From Micromonospora endolithica (GTDB taxonomy: Bacteria > Actinomycetota > Actinomycetes > Mycobacteriales > Micromonosporaceae): a DNA stretch of 64,000 nucleotides. Below are positions 9,735 through 18,422 of the stretch, one piece after another. Numbering within the stretch: position 1 is the first letter of the stretch; each line of letters starts with the position of its first letter. The notes beneath the pieces are model-generated. The model was given only the letters and a program-made list of their open reading frames with translations, was not told the origin of the DNA and ran no database searches. The stretch spans positions 96,353 to 160,352 of the forward strand of contig NZ_RBAK01000015.1 in the NCBI RefSeq assembly GCF_003626595.1. Reading direction: 5' to 3'. The translations under genes and the position numbers were made by a program.

Positions 9735-12700
9735 TCACGGGCGGGGCAGCGCCGCCTCGAGCAGCGCGGTCTGCTCCACCTCGTGCATCTTGGCCGAGCC
9801 GACCGCCGGGGCGGCCGCCGCCGGGCGGGAGATGCGGCGCAGCCGGACCTCGTCCAGGTGCTCCAGCAGGTTGAGCGCGACGAACGACCAGGCGCCCTGG
9901 TTGGCCGGCTCCTCCTGCACCCAGGCGTAGTCCTCGGCGTTCGGGTACTCGGCCAGGGCGGCCCGGATCTCCTCCACCGGCAACGGGTAGAGCTGCTCCA
10001 TCCGGATGATCGCGGTGTCCGTGATGCCGCGGTCGGCGCGGGCCTGGAGCAGGTCGTAGTAGATCTTGCCCGAGCAGAGCAGCACCCGCTTCACCTGCTC
10101 CGGCGCCGGAGCGGCCGAGTCGCCCAGCACCGGGGCGAAGGTCCCGGTGGTGAAGTCCTCGACCGAGGAGACGCAGAGCTTGTGCCGCAGCAGCGACTTC
10201 GGCGTGAACACCACCAGCGGCTTGCGCTTCGGCGACAGGGCCTGGCGGCGCAGCAGGTGGAAGTAGTTCGCCGGGGTGGTCGGGATGGCCACCCGCATGT
10301 TGTCCTCGGCGCACATCTGGAGGAACCGCTCCGGGCGGCCGGAGGTGTGGTCCGGGCCCTGGCCCTCGTGGCCGTGCGGCAGCAGCAGGGTGACGGCGGA
10401 GCGCTGGCCCCACTTCACCTCGCCGGAGGAGATGAACTCGTCGATCACCGACTGGGAGCCGTTGACGAAGTCGCCGAACTGCGCCTCCCAGCAGACCAGG
10501 GCGTCGATGTTCTCCACCGAGTAGCCGTACTCGAAGCCCATCGCCGCGTACTCGGAGAGCAGCGAGTCGTGCACGAAGAACCGGGACCGGTCGCCGTCGG
10601 CGGTCAGCGACGCCAGCGGCAGGTAGTCGTCGCCGGTCTTCGCGTCCACCACCGAGGCGTGCCGCTGCACGAAGGTGCCGCGGCGGGAGTCCTGACCGGC
10701 GAGCCGGACGGTCACCCCGTCGTGCAGCAGGGAACCCAACGCGATGATCTCGCCGAAGCCCCAGTCGATGTTGCCCTCGACGGACATCTTCGCCCGGCGG
10801 TCGAGCAACTGCTGGATCCGCTTGTGCGGCGTGAAGCCCTCCGGCAGGTTGACGTGCGCGTCGCCGACGGCCTTGACCACCGCCGCGTCGGTGGCGGTCT
10901 CCACCCGCGGCTCCGGCTCGTCCTGCCGCTTCGGGCGGCTGAGCTGGCGCGGCGTGGTGGCGGCGTCCCGGGTGGCCTTGAAGACCCGCTCCAGTTGCGA
11001 CTGGTAGTCGCGCAGCAGCTCCTCCGCGTCCTCCACGGTGATGTCGCCGCGACCGATCAGCTCCTCGGTGTAGAGCTTGCGCACCGAGCGCTTCGAGTCG
11101 ATGATCTTGTACATCTGGGGGTTGGACATCGACGGGTCGTCGCCCTCGTTGTGCCCCCGCCGGCGGTAGCAGACCATGTCGATCACGACGTCCTTGTTGA
11201 ACGTCTGCCGGTACTCGAAGGCCAGCCGGGCGACCCGGACCACGGCCTCGGGGTCGTCGCCGTTGACGTGGAAGATCGGGGCCTGGATCATCCGGGCCAC
11301 GTCGGTGCTGTAGAGGCTGGACCGGCTGTACTCCGGGGCGGTGGTGAAACCGACCTGGTTGTTGACCACCACGTGCACGGTGCCGCCGGTGCGGTAACCG
11401 CGCAGCTGGGACAGGTTCAGCGTCTCGGCGACCACGCCCTGGCCGGCGAACGCCGCGTCACCGTGCACCGCCAGCGGCAGCACGGTGTAGCCCTCCAGCT
11501 TGAGGTCGATCCGGTCCTGCTTGGCCCGGACGATGCCCTCCAGCACCGGGTCGACGGCCTCCAGGTGCGACGGGTTCGCCACCACCGAGACCTTGACCGC
11601 GTGCTCCCCGTCCGGGGTGGTGAACTTGCCGTTCTGGCCGAGGTGGTATTTCACGTCGCCGGAGCCCTGGGTGGAGCGCGGGTCCAGGTGCCCCTCGAAC
11701 TCGGAGAAGATCTTCTCGTACGGCTTGCCGACGATGTTGGCCAGCACGTTGAGCCGGCCCCGGTGGGCCATGCCGATGACGACCTCGTCCAGCCCGCCCT
11801 CGGCGGAGGCCTCCAGCACCTCACCGAGCAGCGGGATCAGCGACTCGCCGCCCTCCAGCGAGAACCGCTTCTGCCCGACGTACTTGGTCTGCAGGAAGGT
11901 CTCGAACGCCTCGGCGGCGTTGAGCCGGTTGAGCACGTGCTTCTGCTCGTCGGCGGCCGGCTTCTCGTACTTGCGCTCGATCCGCTCCTGGATCCAGCGC
12001 CGCTCCTCCGGGTCCTGGATGTGCATGTACTCGATGCCGACCCGGCGGCAGTACGAGTCGCGCAGCACGCCGAGGATCTCGCGCAGCTTCATCCGCTGCC
12101 TGCCGGCGAAGCCGTTCACCGGGAACTCGCGGTCCAGGTCCCACAGGGTCAGCCCGTGCTGGAGCACGTCCAGGTCCGGGTGCTTGCGGATCTTGAACTC
12201 CAGCGGGTCGGTGTCGGCCATCAGGTGGCCGCGCACCCGGTACGCGTGGATCAGCTCGTGCACCCGGGCCGTCTTGTTGATCTGGCCCTCGTTGTTGATC
12301 GCGACGTCGCGCATCCAGCGCACCGGCTCGTACGGGATGCGCAGCGACGTGAAGATCTGGTCGTAGAAGCCGTGCTCGCCGAGCATCAGCTCGTGCATGG
12401 CCTTCAGGAACTCGCCGGACTGCGCGCCCTGGATGATCCGGTGGTCGTACGTGCTGGTCAGCGTGATGACCTTGCTGACCGCCAGGTCGGCCAGGGTGGC
12501 CTCGGACATGCCCTGGTAGGGGGCCGGGTATTCCATCGCGCCGACGCCGATGATCGCGCTCTGCCCCTGCATCAGGCGCGGCATCGAGTGCACGGTGCCG
12601 ATGCCGCCGGGGTTGGTCAGCGAGATGGTGGTGCCGGAGTAGTCGTCCATGGTCAGCTCGTTACGGCGGGCGCGCCGGACCACGTCCTCGTACGCCTGCC

Positions 12701-13523
12701 AGAACTGCCGGAAGTCCATCTGCTCGCAGCCCTTGATGGACGGGACCACCAGGTTGCGGGAGCCGTCGGGCTTGGTCAGGTCGATGGCGATGCCCAGGTT
12801 GACGTGCTCCGGGCGGACCATCACCGGCTTGCCGTCGACCTCGGCGAAGGAGTTGTTCATCTCGCGGTGCGCCACCAGCGCCCGGACCAGCGCGTAACCG
12901 ATCAGGTGGGTGAAGCTGACCTTGCCACCACGGCCACGGGCGAGGTGATTGTTGATCACGATGCGGTTGTCGACCAGCAGCTTGGCCGGGACGGCGCGCA
13001 CGCTGGTCGCGGTCGGCACGCTGAGCGAGGCGTCCATGTTCTGGACGATCTTCGCGGCGACCCCGCGCAGGGGCGTGGTCTGCGGACCGGTGGCGGTCGG
13101 CGCCGTCTGCGCGGTCTGCTTGGCCGGGGCGGCCTTCGCCTTGGCCGGCGCCGGCTTGGCGGGAGCGGCCTTGGCCGGTGCGGCCGGCTTCGCGCCGGTC
13201 GGCTCGGGCTTCGGCTCCGGCTTCTTCTCGGCGGCCCTGGGCTTCTCGGCGGGCTTCTCAGCCTTCGGCGCGGGCTGCGCGACCGCGGCGGTCGGCTCCG
13301 GCTGGCCGTCGGGCTGGGGTGCGGCCGGCTCGGCGGCGCTCTTCTCGGCGCCGCGCGGTGTGCCCGCGCCCGGTGCCGGTCGGTAGTCGGCGAAGAAGTC
13401 GTGCCAGGCCGGGTCGACGCTGGTGGGATCCGCGAGGTAGCGCTGGTACATCTCCTCGACGATCCACTCGTTCGGGCCGAAACCCGCCAGTGGGTTCTCC
13501 TGCGAAGTCTGCTGGGTCGACAC
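9735..13523 (-). CDS. kgd: Multifunctional 2-oxoglutarate dehydrogenase E1 / 2-oxoglutarate decarboxylase (Kgd/OdhA type)
   Basis: TCA-cycle enzyme of 1262 aa with the actinobacterial fused layout. Residues 1-40 (NPLAGFGPNEWIVEEMYQRY) form the E1 leader. A long Pro/Ala/Lys linker runs to about residue 150. An E2-like acyltransferase core follows (PLRGVAAKIVQNMDASLSVP), with the catalytic histidine motif TYDHRIIQGAQSGEFLKA. The remainder is the thiamine-diphosphate E1 (GMAHRGRLNVLANIVGKPYE, NNQVGFTTAPEYSRSS, RRRGHNEGDDP) and C-terminal domain (LLPHGHEGQGPDHTSGRPER). In known members there is no lipoyl domain, and the complex borrows the PDH E2. Known homologues are inhibited by GarA/OdhI FHA proteins; the FHA protein at 34.8 kb does not look like those. 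Confidence 0.95.
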   Translation of the reverse strand: MSTQQTSQENPLAGFGPNEWIVEEMYQRYLADPTSVDPAWHDFFADYRPAPGAGTPRGAEKSAAEPAAPQPDGQPEPTAAVAQPAPKAEKPAEKPRAAEKKPEPKPEPTGAKPAAPAKAAPAKPAPAKAKAAPAKQTAQTAPTATGPQTTPLRGVAAKIVQNMDASLSVPTATSVRAVPAKLLVDNRIVINNHLARGRGGKVSFTHLIGYALVRALVAHREMNNSFAEVDGKPVMVRPEHVNLGIAIDLTKPDGSRNLVVPSIKGCEQMDFRQFWQAYEDVVRRARRNELTMDDYSGTTISLTNPGGIGTVHSMPRLMQGQSAIIGVGAMEYPAPYQGMSEATLADLAVSKVITLTSTYDHRIIQGAQSGEFLKAMHELMLGEHGFYDQIFTSLRIPYEPVRWMRDVAINNEGQINKTARVHELIHAYRVRGHLMADTDPLEFKIRKHPDLDVLQHGLTLWDLDREFPVNGFAGRQRMKLREILGVLRDSYCRRVGIEYMHIQDPEERRWIQERIERKYEKPAADEQKHVLNRLNAAEAFETFLQTKYVGQKRFSLEGGESLIPLLGEVLEASAEGGLDEVVIGMAHRGRLNVLANIVGKPYEKIFSEFEGHLDPRSTQGSGDVKYHLGQNGKFTTPDGEHAVKVSVVANPSHLEAVDPVLEGIVRAKQDRIDLKLEGYTVLPLAVHGDAAFAGQGVVAETLNLSQLRGYRTGGTVHVVVNNQVGFTTAPEYSRSSLYSTDVARMIQAPIFHVNGDDPEAVVRVARLAFEYRQTFNKDVVIDMVCYRRRGHNEGDDPSMSNPQMYKIIDSKRSVRKLYTEELIGRGDITVEDAEELLRDYQSQLERVFKATRDAATTPRQLSRPKRQDEPEPRVETATDAAVVKAVGDAHVNLPEGFTPHKRIQQLLDRRAKMSVEGNIDWGFGEIIALGSLLHDGVTVRLAGQDSRRGTFVQRHASVVDAKTGDDYLPLASLTADGDRSRFFVHDSLLSEYAAMGFEYGYSVENIDALVCWEAQFGDFVNGSQSVIDEFISSGEVKWGQRSAVTLLLPHGHEGQGPDHTSGRPERFLQMCAEDNMRVAIPTTPANYFHLLRRQALSPKRKPLVVFTPKSLLRHKLCVSSVEDFTTGTFAPVLGDSAAPAPEQVKRVLLCSGKIYYDLLQARADRGITDTAIIRMEQLYPLPVEEIRAALAEYPNAEDYAWVQEEPANQGAWSFVALNLLEHLDEVRLRRISRPAAAAPAVGSAKMHEVEQTALLEAALPRP

Positions 13524-13842
13524 GGCCGGTAATCGCCTCTTTCACGCGGGTTTTGTGTGTCACGCGGTCCCCGGACGACACCGCACCTGCCGGCGCGCAC
13601 GGGTCGGATCCCAGGCTACGCCGTACGGGAGCCGGCGGCATTTCCGCCTCCATCGCGTGGTCCGTTTCACAGAAGATGCCAGAAGTTCGGTAAACGCTGC
13701 GTGTTCCGTCAACTGCTGGTAACGCCCGAGGTGGGGCCGCTGCCCACCCCGCCGGCCCGCGGGGTGGCGGCCGGCCACGTACGCCCGTCCGCGGACGTGC
13801 CGGCGGGGGCGGCCCACCGTGCGCCGCCCCCGCCGGAGTGGA
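13524..13842. other. Intergenic region upstream of kgd, with ABC-operon terminator
   Basis: This 319-bp gap contains no convincing gene. It should hold the leftward promoter and leader of kgd. At 13802-13833 a 12-bp stem (GGCGGGGGCGGC with GCCGCCCCCGCC) lies just beyond the ABC permease stop and probably terminates that operon. Confidence 0.6.
13802..13833 (-). terminator. Hairpin downstream of ABC transporter operon
   Basis: Perfect 12-bp GC-rich stem at 13802-13813 and 13822-13833 with an eight-base loop, ten bases after the permease stop codon. There is no clear U tract, as is usual in high-GC actinomycetes. Confidence 0.6.
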
Positions 13843-14667
13843 TCAGGAGATGTCGCGCTTGCGGACCAGGAGCGTGCCGACCACTCCGGCCACCAGGGCG
13901 TACCCGATGAGCACCGCCGCGCCCGCCCACTGGGGCGGGTTGCCGGGCAGGTCGTCGGTGCCGCTCACCATCAGCGACGAGGCCAGCGACGGCACCAGGA
14001 GCTGGAGGTTGTTGATCCAGTCGCCGAACCGGCCGGCCAGCGTGCTGATCAGGATCACCGCGCCGATCGACCCGCCCAGGTAGAGCAGGATGCCGGTGAC
14101 GGTCGCGCCGATCTGGCTGCGGATCAGCACGCCCAGCCCGACGCCGAGGATGGCCCAGAGCAGGTAGGCCAGCCCGTTGAGCCCGACCGCCTCCCAGACC
14201 GCGCCGGTGTAGCGCGCGTCGACGCCGATCGCCCCCAGCACCGCCGCCCCGCTGAGCAGGTTGGCGGCCGTGGTGACCAGCCAGAAGACCACCCCGAGGC
14301 CGGCCGCGGCGACCAGCTTGGCGAGCATCACCGCGCTGCGGTGCGGCACGGTGAGGAACGTGGTGGTCACGGTCTGGTGGAAGAACTCGCTGGTCACCAC
14401 GATGATGCCGAGCAGCATCACCATCATCAGCCCGAAGAACTGACCGTTGGTGAACAGGTTCGCGGCCAGTGCGTCCGGGTCCTTGAGCGCGTCGAAGGTG
14501 TCGGCCTGGTCCGCTGGCACCTCGCCCAGGTCCCCGTTGACCAGCGCGTCGGACTGGATGTAGTTGAAGAACAGGGTGATGCCCCAGAGCGGCAGGTAGA
14601 TCAGCGCCAGGATCCACCAGATGCTGGTGCTGCGGATCTTGAGCAGCTCGGATCGGACGAGGTTCAT
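13843..14667 (-). CDS. ABC-2 type transporter permease
   Basis: Membrane subunit of 274 aa, paired with the ATPase encoded just upstream. It begins MNLVRSELLKIRSTSIWWIL, a very typical ABC-2 permease start. About six hydrophobic segments follow (LALIYLPLWGITLFF, FFGLMMVMLLGIIVVTSEF, LVAAAGLGVVFWLVTTAANLL, LAYLLWAILGVGLGVLI, LLYLGGSIGAVILISTL, AAVLIGYALVAGVVGTLLV). The loop FHQTVTTTFLTVPHRSAVMLAK is characteristic of drug- or bacitracin-type exporters of this class. Its ATG overlaps the ATPase stop (ATGA at 14664-14667). Substrate unknown. Confidence 0.88.
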   Translation of the reverse strand: MNLVRSELLKIRSTSIWWILALIYLPLWGITLFFNYIQSDALVNGDLGEVPADQADTFDALKDPDALAANLFTNGQFFGLMMVMLLGIIVVTSEFFHQTVTTTFLTVPHRSAVMLAKLVAAAGLGVVFWLVTTAANLLSGAAVLGAIGVDARYTGAVWEAVGLNGLAYLLWAILGVGLGVLIRSQIGATVTGILLYLGGSIGAVILISTLAGRFGDWINNLQLLVPSLASSLMVSGTDDLPGNPPQWAGAAVLIGYALVAGVVGTLLVRKRDIS

Positions 14668-15599
14668 CGGATGCCCGCCTTTCCGGCCGTGAGCTCCAGG
14701 AAGACGCCTTCGAGGTCGGGTCGTTCCGTGCTGAGTTCGTGCAGTTCCACGCCGGCGGCCAGGGCGGCCCGGCCGACGGCCGGCGCGTCCACGCCGTCCA
14801 CCAGCAGGGTCCCCTGCTCGTCGACGTCCACCGTGGCCGAGGCCCCGCGCAGCGCGGCGGTCAGCTGGTCGGCCTGCGGGGTGCGGACCCGCACCCGGGC
14901 GCCCTTCGTCATCGACCCCATCACCTCCTGCACCGGGCCCTGCCGGATCAGCTTCCCGCCGGCGATGATCACCACGTCGTCGGCGAGGAGTTGCATCTCG
15001 GAGAGCAGGTGGCTGGAGACCAGCACCGTGCGTCCCTCGTGGGCGAGGTTCTTGAGGAAGCCCCGCATCCAGCGGATGCCCTCCGGGTCCAGGCCGTTGG
15101 CCGGCTCGTCCAGGATCAGCACCCGGGGGTCGCCGAGCATGGCCGCGGCGATGCCGAGCCGCTGCTTCATGCCGAGCGAGTAACCCTTGAACTTGCGCTT
15201 CGCGGCCGGGGTCAGACCCACCAGGGCCAGCGCCTCGGCGGCGCGTTCCTTGGGCAGGCCGGCCGCCGCGCAGATCACCTTCAGGTGGTTGATCCCGGTG
15301 CGGCCCTTGTGCGCGCTGGACGCCTCCAGCACCGCGCCCACGTGCCGCAGCGGATCGGTCAGGTCCGCGTACCGGTGCCCACCGATGGTGGCCGTGCCGG
15401 CCGTCGGGGTGACCAGGTTCAGCAGCATGCGCAGGGTGGTCGTCTTGCCGGCGCCGTTCGGGCCGAGGAAGCCGGTGACCCGGCCGGGTGCGACGGTGAA
15501 CGACAGGTCGTCCACCGCCCGCACGTTGCGGTACTGCTTGGTCAGGCCGGAGACCACGATCTGGCCGTCGTCGGTGGGGCTTCGCTGCCCGTCAGACAT
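14664..15599 (-). CDS. ABC transporter ATP-binding protein
   Basis: Cytosolic ATPase of 311 aa that would energise the adjacent ABC-2 permease. Walker A is LGPNGAGKTTTLRML, the signature is YSLGMKQRLGIAAAML, and Walker B is RVLILDEPANGLDPEG, followed by the switch histidine in VSSHLL. A C-terminal extension of about 80 residues (GARVRVRTPQADQLTAALRG and on) is typical of DrrA/BcrA-type exporters. The frame is open to 15764, but AAGGAG lies at good spacing for the second of two adjacent ATGs (15599), giving MSDGQRSPTDDGQIVVSGLT. Confidence 0.9.
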   Translation of the reverse strand: MSDGQRSPTDDGQIVVSGLTKQYRNVRAVDDLSFTVAPGRVTGFLGPNGAGKTTTLRMLLNLVTPTAGTATIGGHRYADLTDPLRHVGAVLEASSAHKGRTGINHLKVICAAAGLPKERAAEALALVGLTPAAKRKFKGYSLGMKQRLGIAAAMLGDPRVLILDEPANGLDPEGIRWMRGFLKNLAHEGRTVLVSSHLLSEMQLLADDVVIIAGGKLIRQGPVQEVMGSMTKGARVRVRTPQADQLTAALRGASATVDVDEQGTLLVDGVDAPAVGRAALAAGVELHELSTERPDLEGVFLELTAGKAGIR

Positions 15600-15741
15600 C
15601 ATTCTCCTTCTCTCGGGTGGCGTCGGGGTGCGCCGTCGGACAGCCTGGCGGGTGGCCGCAACCCGGTCAATCCGGCGCGGTCCGTAGGCGTGTCTCCACC
15701 TCAGGCACGACGCTCTCCTACCCGAGGACGATCTACTCTCC

Positions 15742-15794
15742 GTTAGGAAGGGGCCCTTGCACATCGTTTTCCGATAAGAAGGGGCCCTTCCTCA
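15742..15794. repeat. Interspersed GGAAGGGGCCCTTC palindromic repeat, copy 3
   Basis: Two palindromic cores, AGGAAGGGGCCCTT and AGAAGGGGCCCTTCCT, are separated by about 18 bases. The copy lies between the ABC ATPase and the hotdog-like gene, both on the minus strand. It overlaps the last bases of the latter gene. Confidence 0.8.
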
Positions 15795-16439
15795 CACCGA
15801 GATCCAGGTGGCGCGGGCCCAGGCCAGCAGGGTGCCGTCCGGCGCGTACAGGCTGGTGTGCACCTCGGCCCGGCGGCCCTCGCCGCCGACCTGGACGCCG
15901 GTCACCACGCACTCGTCGCCCGCCGCCGGCAGGGCCGCGACCATCGCGGCCATCCGACCCAGGACGTACGGCCGGCCCGGCGCGATCACCGCCCAGCCGC
16001 CCGGGCAGTCCAGCGCGGCCCACACGGTCGGGCCGGTGACCGGCGCCGGCACCACGAACGGCGCGGCGGTCCGCCCGTCCGGCAGCGGCCCGGGAAAGAT
16101 CCGCAACCCGTCGTCCCGGAGCGGTCCGCAGACGAAGCAGCCGGGAAACGGGTGGTCCACCAGACCGGGGTACGCCTTGGCGGCAGCCCGCGCGGTGGCG
16201 GGGTCCACCGGCGGCACCACCGACCGGAACTCCGGCACCGGGCGGACCTGCGCGACGAGCGCCCCGTCCGGGTCGTGCACCTCGCCGTCGGTCAGGGTCA
16301 GCGGGGTGTCCAGCGGCGGGGGCCGGCGCAGCGTCACCTCGACCGGGCCGGTGCCGCCGGCCGCCGCGGCGAACACGCCCGCACTCCAGCCGCCGTTGCC
16401 CGAGCCCGGCGGCCCGTTGTGGCGGGACCCGATGATCAT
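15792..16439 (-). CDS. Hotdog-fold thioesterase-like protein (double-domain)
   Basis: A 215-aa cytosolic protein. The central FPGCFVCGPLRDDGLRIFPG motif is one I associate with double-hotdog thioesterase-like proteins of actinomycetes. The N-terminal half (GPPGSGNGGWSAGVFAAAAG, VTLRRPPPLDTPLTL) and the C-terminal half (TVWAALDCPGGWAVIA, VVTGVQVGGEGRRAEVHTSLYAPDGTLLAWARATW) each look like one hotdog repeat. An acyl-CoA substrate is inferred. The ATG at 16439 sits about 160 bp from the divergent olsB-like gene, consistent with a lipid-metabolism context. No partner complex is evident. Confidence 0.6.
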   Translation of the reverse strand: MIIGSRHNGPPGSGNGGWSAGVFAAAAGGTGPVEVTLRRPPPLDTPLTLTDGEVHDPDGALVAQVRPVPEFRSVVPPVDPATARAAAKAYPGLVDHPFPGCFVCGPLRDDGLRIFPGPLPDGRTAAPFVVPAPVTGPTVWAALDCPGGWAVIAPGRPYVLGRMAAMVAALPAAGDECVVTGVQVGGEGRRAEVHTSLYAPDGTLLAWARATWISV

Positions 16440-16601
16440 GTTTACCTCCGGCCGGCCGCGCCCGGCCCGGTCGCCGGTACGCCCGCCGGCAGCCTCGCAC
16501 GCCGCCGCCGGAACCGGATCCCCACGGGTGCCGGCCGGCGTTCACCGGATCGACACCCGGCACCCCGGCCGCCGGCAACCCGGGGCACCTACACAGATCC
16601 C

Positions 16602-17381
16602 ATGGCCGTTCTGCACGCCGCTGGCACACCCCTGACGACCAGCGGATACACCCTGCTGATCGCCGACGACCCGACCCAGGTCGCGGCCGCGCAACGCCTG
16701 CGTCACGAGGTGTTCGCCACCGAACTCGGCGCCACCCTGCGGCCGGGAGCCGCCGGCCTGGACGTCGACGACTTCGATCCGTACTGCGACCACCTGCTGG
16801 TGCGGCAGGAGAGCACCGGGCAGGTGGTCGGCACGTACCGGCTGCTGCCGCCGGGCCGCACCGCGCGCCGCTACTCGGCCGGCGAGTTCGACCTGACCCC
16901 GCTGGACGCCCTGCGCGACGACCTGGTCGAGGCCGGCCGGTCCTGCGTGCACCCGGACCACCGCTCCGGTGCGGTGATCAACCTGATGTGGGCCGGGATC
17001 ACCCGCTACCTGCACCTGCGCGGCTCCCGCTGGCTCGGCGGCTGCGCCTCGGTGCCGGTCGCCGACGGGGGCCGGGCCGCCGCCGAGGTGTGGGCCATGA
17101 CGCGGGAGCGGCACCTTACGCCGCCGCCGCTGCGGCTGCGCCCGCTGCGGCCCTGGTTCGCCCAGCCGGGCGTGCCGGGCGCGGACACCGCCGTCGGCGG
17201 CGCGCCGGGCCGGGCGCTCGTCCCGCCGCTGCTGCGTGGCTACCTGCGGCTGGGCGCGTGGATCGGCGGCGAGCCGGCGTACGACCCGGACTTCGGCACC
17301 GCCGACTTCTACGTGCTGTTCTCCCTGGACCGGATGAACCCGCGCTACCTGCGGCACTTCCTGGGCGGGACGGGGCGGTGA
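16602..17381 (+). CDS. olsB: OlsB-like N-acyltransferase (predicted ornithine lipid synthesis)
   Basis: A 259-aa member of the acyltransferase family that moves an acyl group from acyl-ACP onto the amino group of ornithine or another amino acid. Visible family features are AAAQRLRHEVFATELGA near the N-terminus, a D-x-D/FDPYCDHLLV segment, VVGTYRLLPPGRTARRYSAGEFDL, EAGRSCVHPDHRSGAVINLM, and C-terminal DPDFGTADFYVLFSLDRMNPRYLRHF. The ATG at 16602 begins MAVLHAAGTPLTTSGYTLLI. The stop overlaps the start of the next gene by four bases (GTGA). That partner is a PlsC-type acyltransferase, so the pair looks like olsB-olsA. Product identity is inferred. Confidence 0.78.
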   Translation: MAVLHAAGTPLTTSGYTLLIADDPTQVAAAQRLRHEVFATELGATLRPGAAGLDVDDFDPYCDHLLVRQESTGQVVGTYRLLPPGRTARRYSAGEFDLTPLDALRDDLVEAGRSCVHPDHRSGAVINLMWAGITRYLHLRGSRWLGGCASVPVADGGRAAAEVWAMTRERHLTPPPLRLRPLRPWFAQPGVPGADTAVGGAPGRALVPPLLRGYLRLGAWIGGEPAYDPDFGTADFYVLFSLDRMNPRYLRHFLGGTGR

Positions 17382-18295
17382 CCGCGTACGACCTCTGGCG
17401 GCCGGTCTCCGGGTGCGGCCCGGCCTGCCTCCCGTCGCCCGGCGTGGTGCCCGGCGTGCCGGCCGCCGTGCGGGCCCGGCGGCTGGTCGCGCTGCTCGGC
17501 ATGCTCGTCGCCGGTGCCGTCCTGGCGGTGCTGCTGCCGGTCCTGCCGACCGGCGAGCGGCAGGCGGCGGTACGCGGCTGGGCCCGGCGCACGGCCCGCG
17601 CCGCCGGTGTCCGGCTGGTGGTCCGGGGCCGGCCACCCCGGCGACGCGCACTGCTGGTCGCCAACCACGAGTCCTGGCTGGACGTGCTCGCCGTGCTGGC
17701 GGTCGCGCCGGCCGCGATGGTGGCCAAGAGCGAGGTACGTGGCTGGCCGCTGCTCGGCCGGCTCGCCGGCGCGGCGGGCACCCTCTTCGTCGACCGGGCT
17801 CGGCCGCGGGACCTGCCGGACACCGTGGCGCGGGTGGCCGCGGCGCTGCGGGCCGGCCGGTCGGTGGCGGTCTTCCCGGAGGGGACGACCTGGTGCGGCG
17901 ACGGTGGCTGCCGGCCCGGCGGTGGTTTCCGGCCGGCGGTCTTCCAGGCCGCCGTCGACGCGGGTGCCCCGGTGGTGCCGCTGCGGATCGGGTACCGCTG
18001 CGCGGCCACCGGCGCCGGCACGACGGCGGCGGCCTTCCTCGGCGAGGAGAACCTGTGGCGGTCGGTGCGGCGGGTGCTGGGCACCCGGCGGCTGGTGGTC
18101 GAGGTGACCGTCACCGCGACCCTGTATCCCGCCCGGAACGCCGACCGGCGGGTCCTCGCCCGCGCCGCGGAGGCCGCGGTGCATCTGGTGCCGTCGCCGC
18201 CCCGCCTCGCGGCCGCCCCGGCCGGTCCGCCCTCGGTGCCCGGTCCGACCGGCGAGTCCGCCGCAGCCGTCCGGGAGCTGGGCCTGGCTGCGTGA
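17378..18295 (+). CDS. olsA: PlsC-type acyltransferase, OlsA-like
   Basis: Predicted 1-acyl-glycerol-3-phosphate or lyso-ornithine-lipid O-acyltransferase of 305 aa. After one hydrophobic segment (LVALLGMLVAGAVLAVLLPVL) the LPLAT core shows the catalytic block NHESWLD (H-x4-D), then KSEVRGWPLLGRLAGAAGTLFVDR and the substrate-binding FPEGTT. The second-acyl step of ornithine-lipid synthesis fits its coupling to the olsB-like gene (GTG at 17378 overlapping TGA at 17379-17381). A Pro-rich C-terminal tail is probably disordered. Ordinary phosphatidate synthesis remains an alternative role. Confidence 0.8.
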   Translation: MTAYDLWRPVSGCGPACLPSPGVVPGVPAAVRARRLVALLGMLVAGAVLAVLLPVLPTGERQAAVRGWARRTARAAGVRLVVRGRPPRRRALLVANHESWLDVLAVLAVAPAAMVAKSEVRGWPLLGRLAGAAGTLFVDRARPRDLPDTVARVAAALRAGRSVAVFPEGTTWCGDGGCRPGGGFRPAVFQAAVDAGAPVVPLRIGYRCAATGAGTTAAAFLGEENLWRSVRRVLGTRRLVVEVTVTATLYPARNADRRVLARAAEAAVHLVPSPPRLAAAPAGPPSVPGPTGESAAAVRELGLAA

Positions 18296-18301
18296 CCTTG
18301 T

Positions 18302-18322
18302 CGTATCGCGATGTATCGCGTT
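18302..18322. promoter_or_regulatory. Putative PadR operator (TATCGCG repeats)
   Basis: TATCGCG occurs twice with an eight-to-ten-base period (CGTATCGCGATGTATCGCG), just upstream of the PadR gene. PadR-family proteins often recognise TATCG-rich motifs and repress themselves, so autoregulation is inferred. Confidence 0.55.
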
Positions 18323-18374
18323 AGTGTCCTCGCGGCGGACGCGCCCCGGTCGCGCCCGCCGCCGAGGGAGCCCG

Positions 18375-18422
18375 ATGACGCACTGGACGGTCGACCACCG
18401 CCCGGCGGGCACGCTGCCGTGA
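18375..18422 (+). other. Possible 15-codon leader ORF coupled to padR
   Basis: An ATG at 18375 with GAGGGAG at good spacing encodes MTHWTVDHRPAGTLP. It terminates at TGA 18420-18422, overlapping the GTG start of the PadR gene at 18419. It may couple translation or be the remnant of a DUF4097-like gene start, since MxxWTVD-like starts occur in those proteins. Low certainty. Confidence 0.3.

Noticed and set aside
9624..13532. 1302-aa open frame on the plus strand
   Set aside because: Antisense shadow of kgd; the translation is a low-complexity Arg/Val/His/Gly-rich sequence without motifs, while the minus strand encodes a complete known enzyme.
16602..18295. Part of a secondary-metabolite gene cluster
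   Set aside because: No PKS, NRPS, terpene or RiPP core enzymes nearby; isolated fabG and glycosyltransferase genes elsewhere in the window are not clustered with biosynthetic partners.
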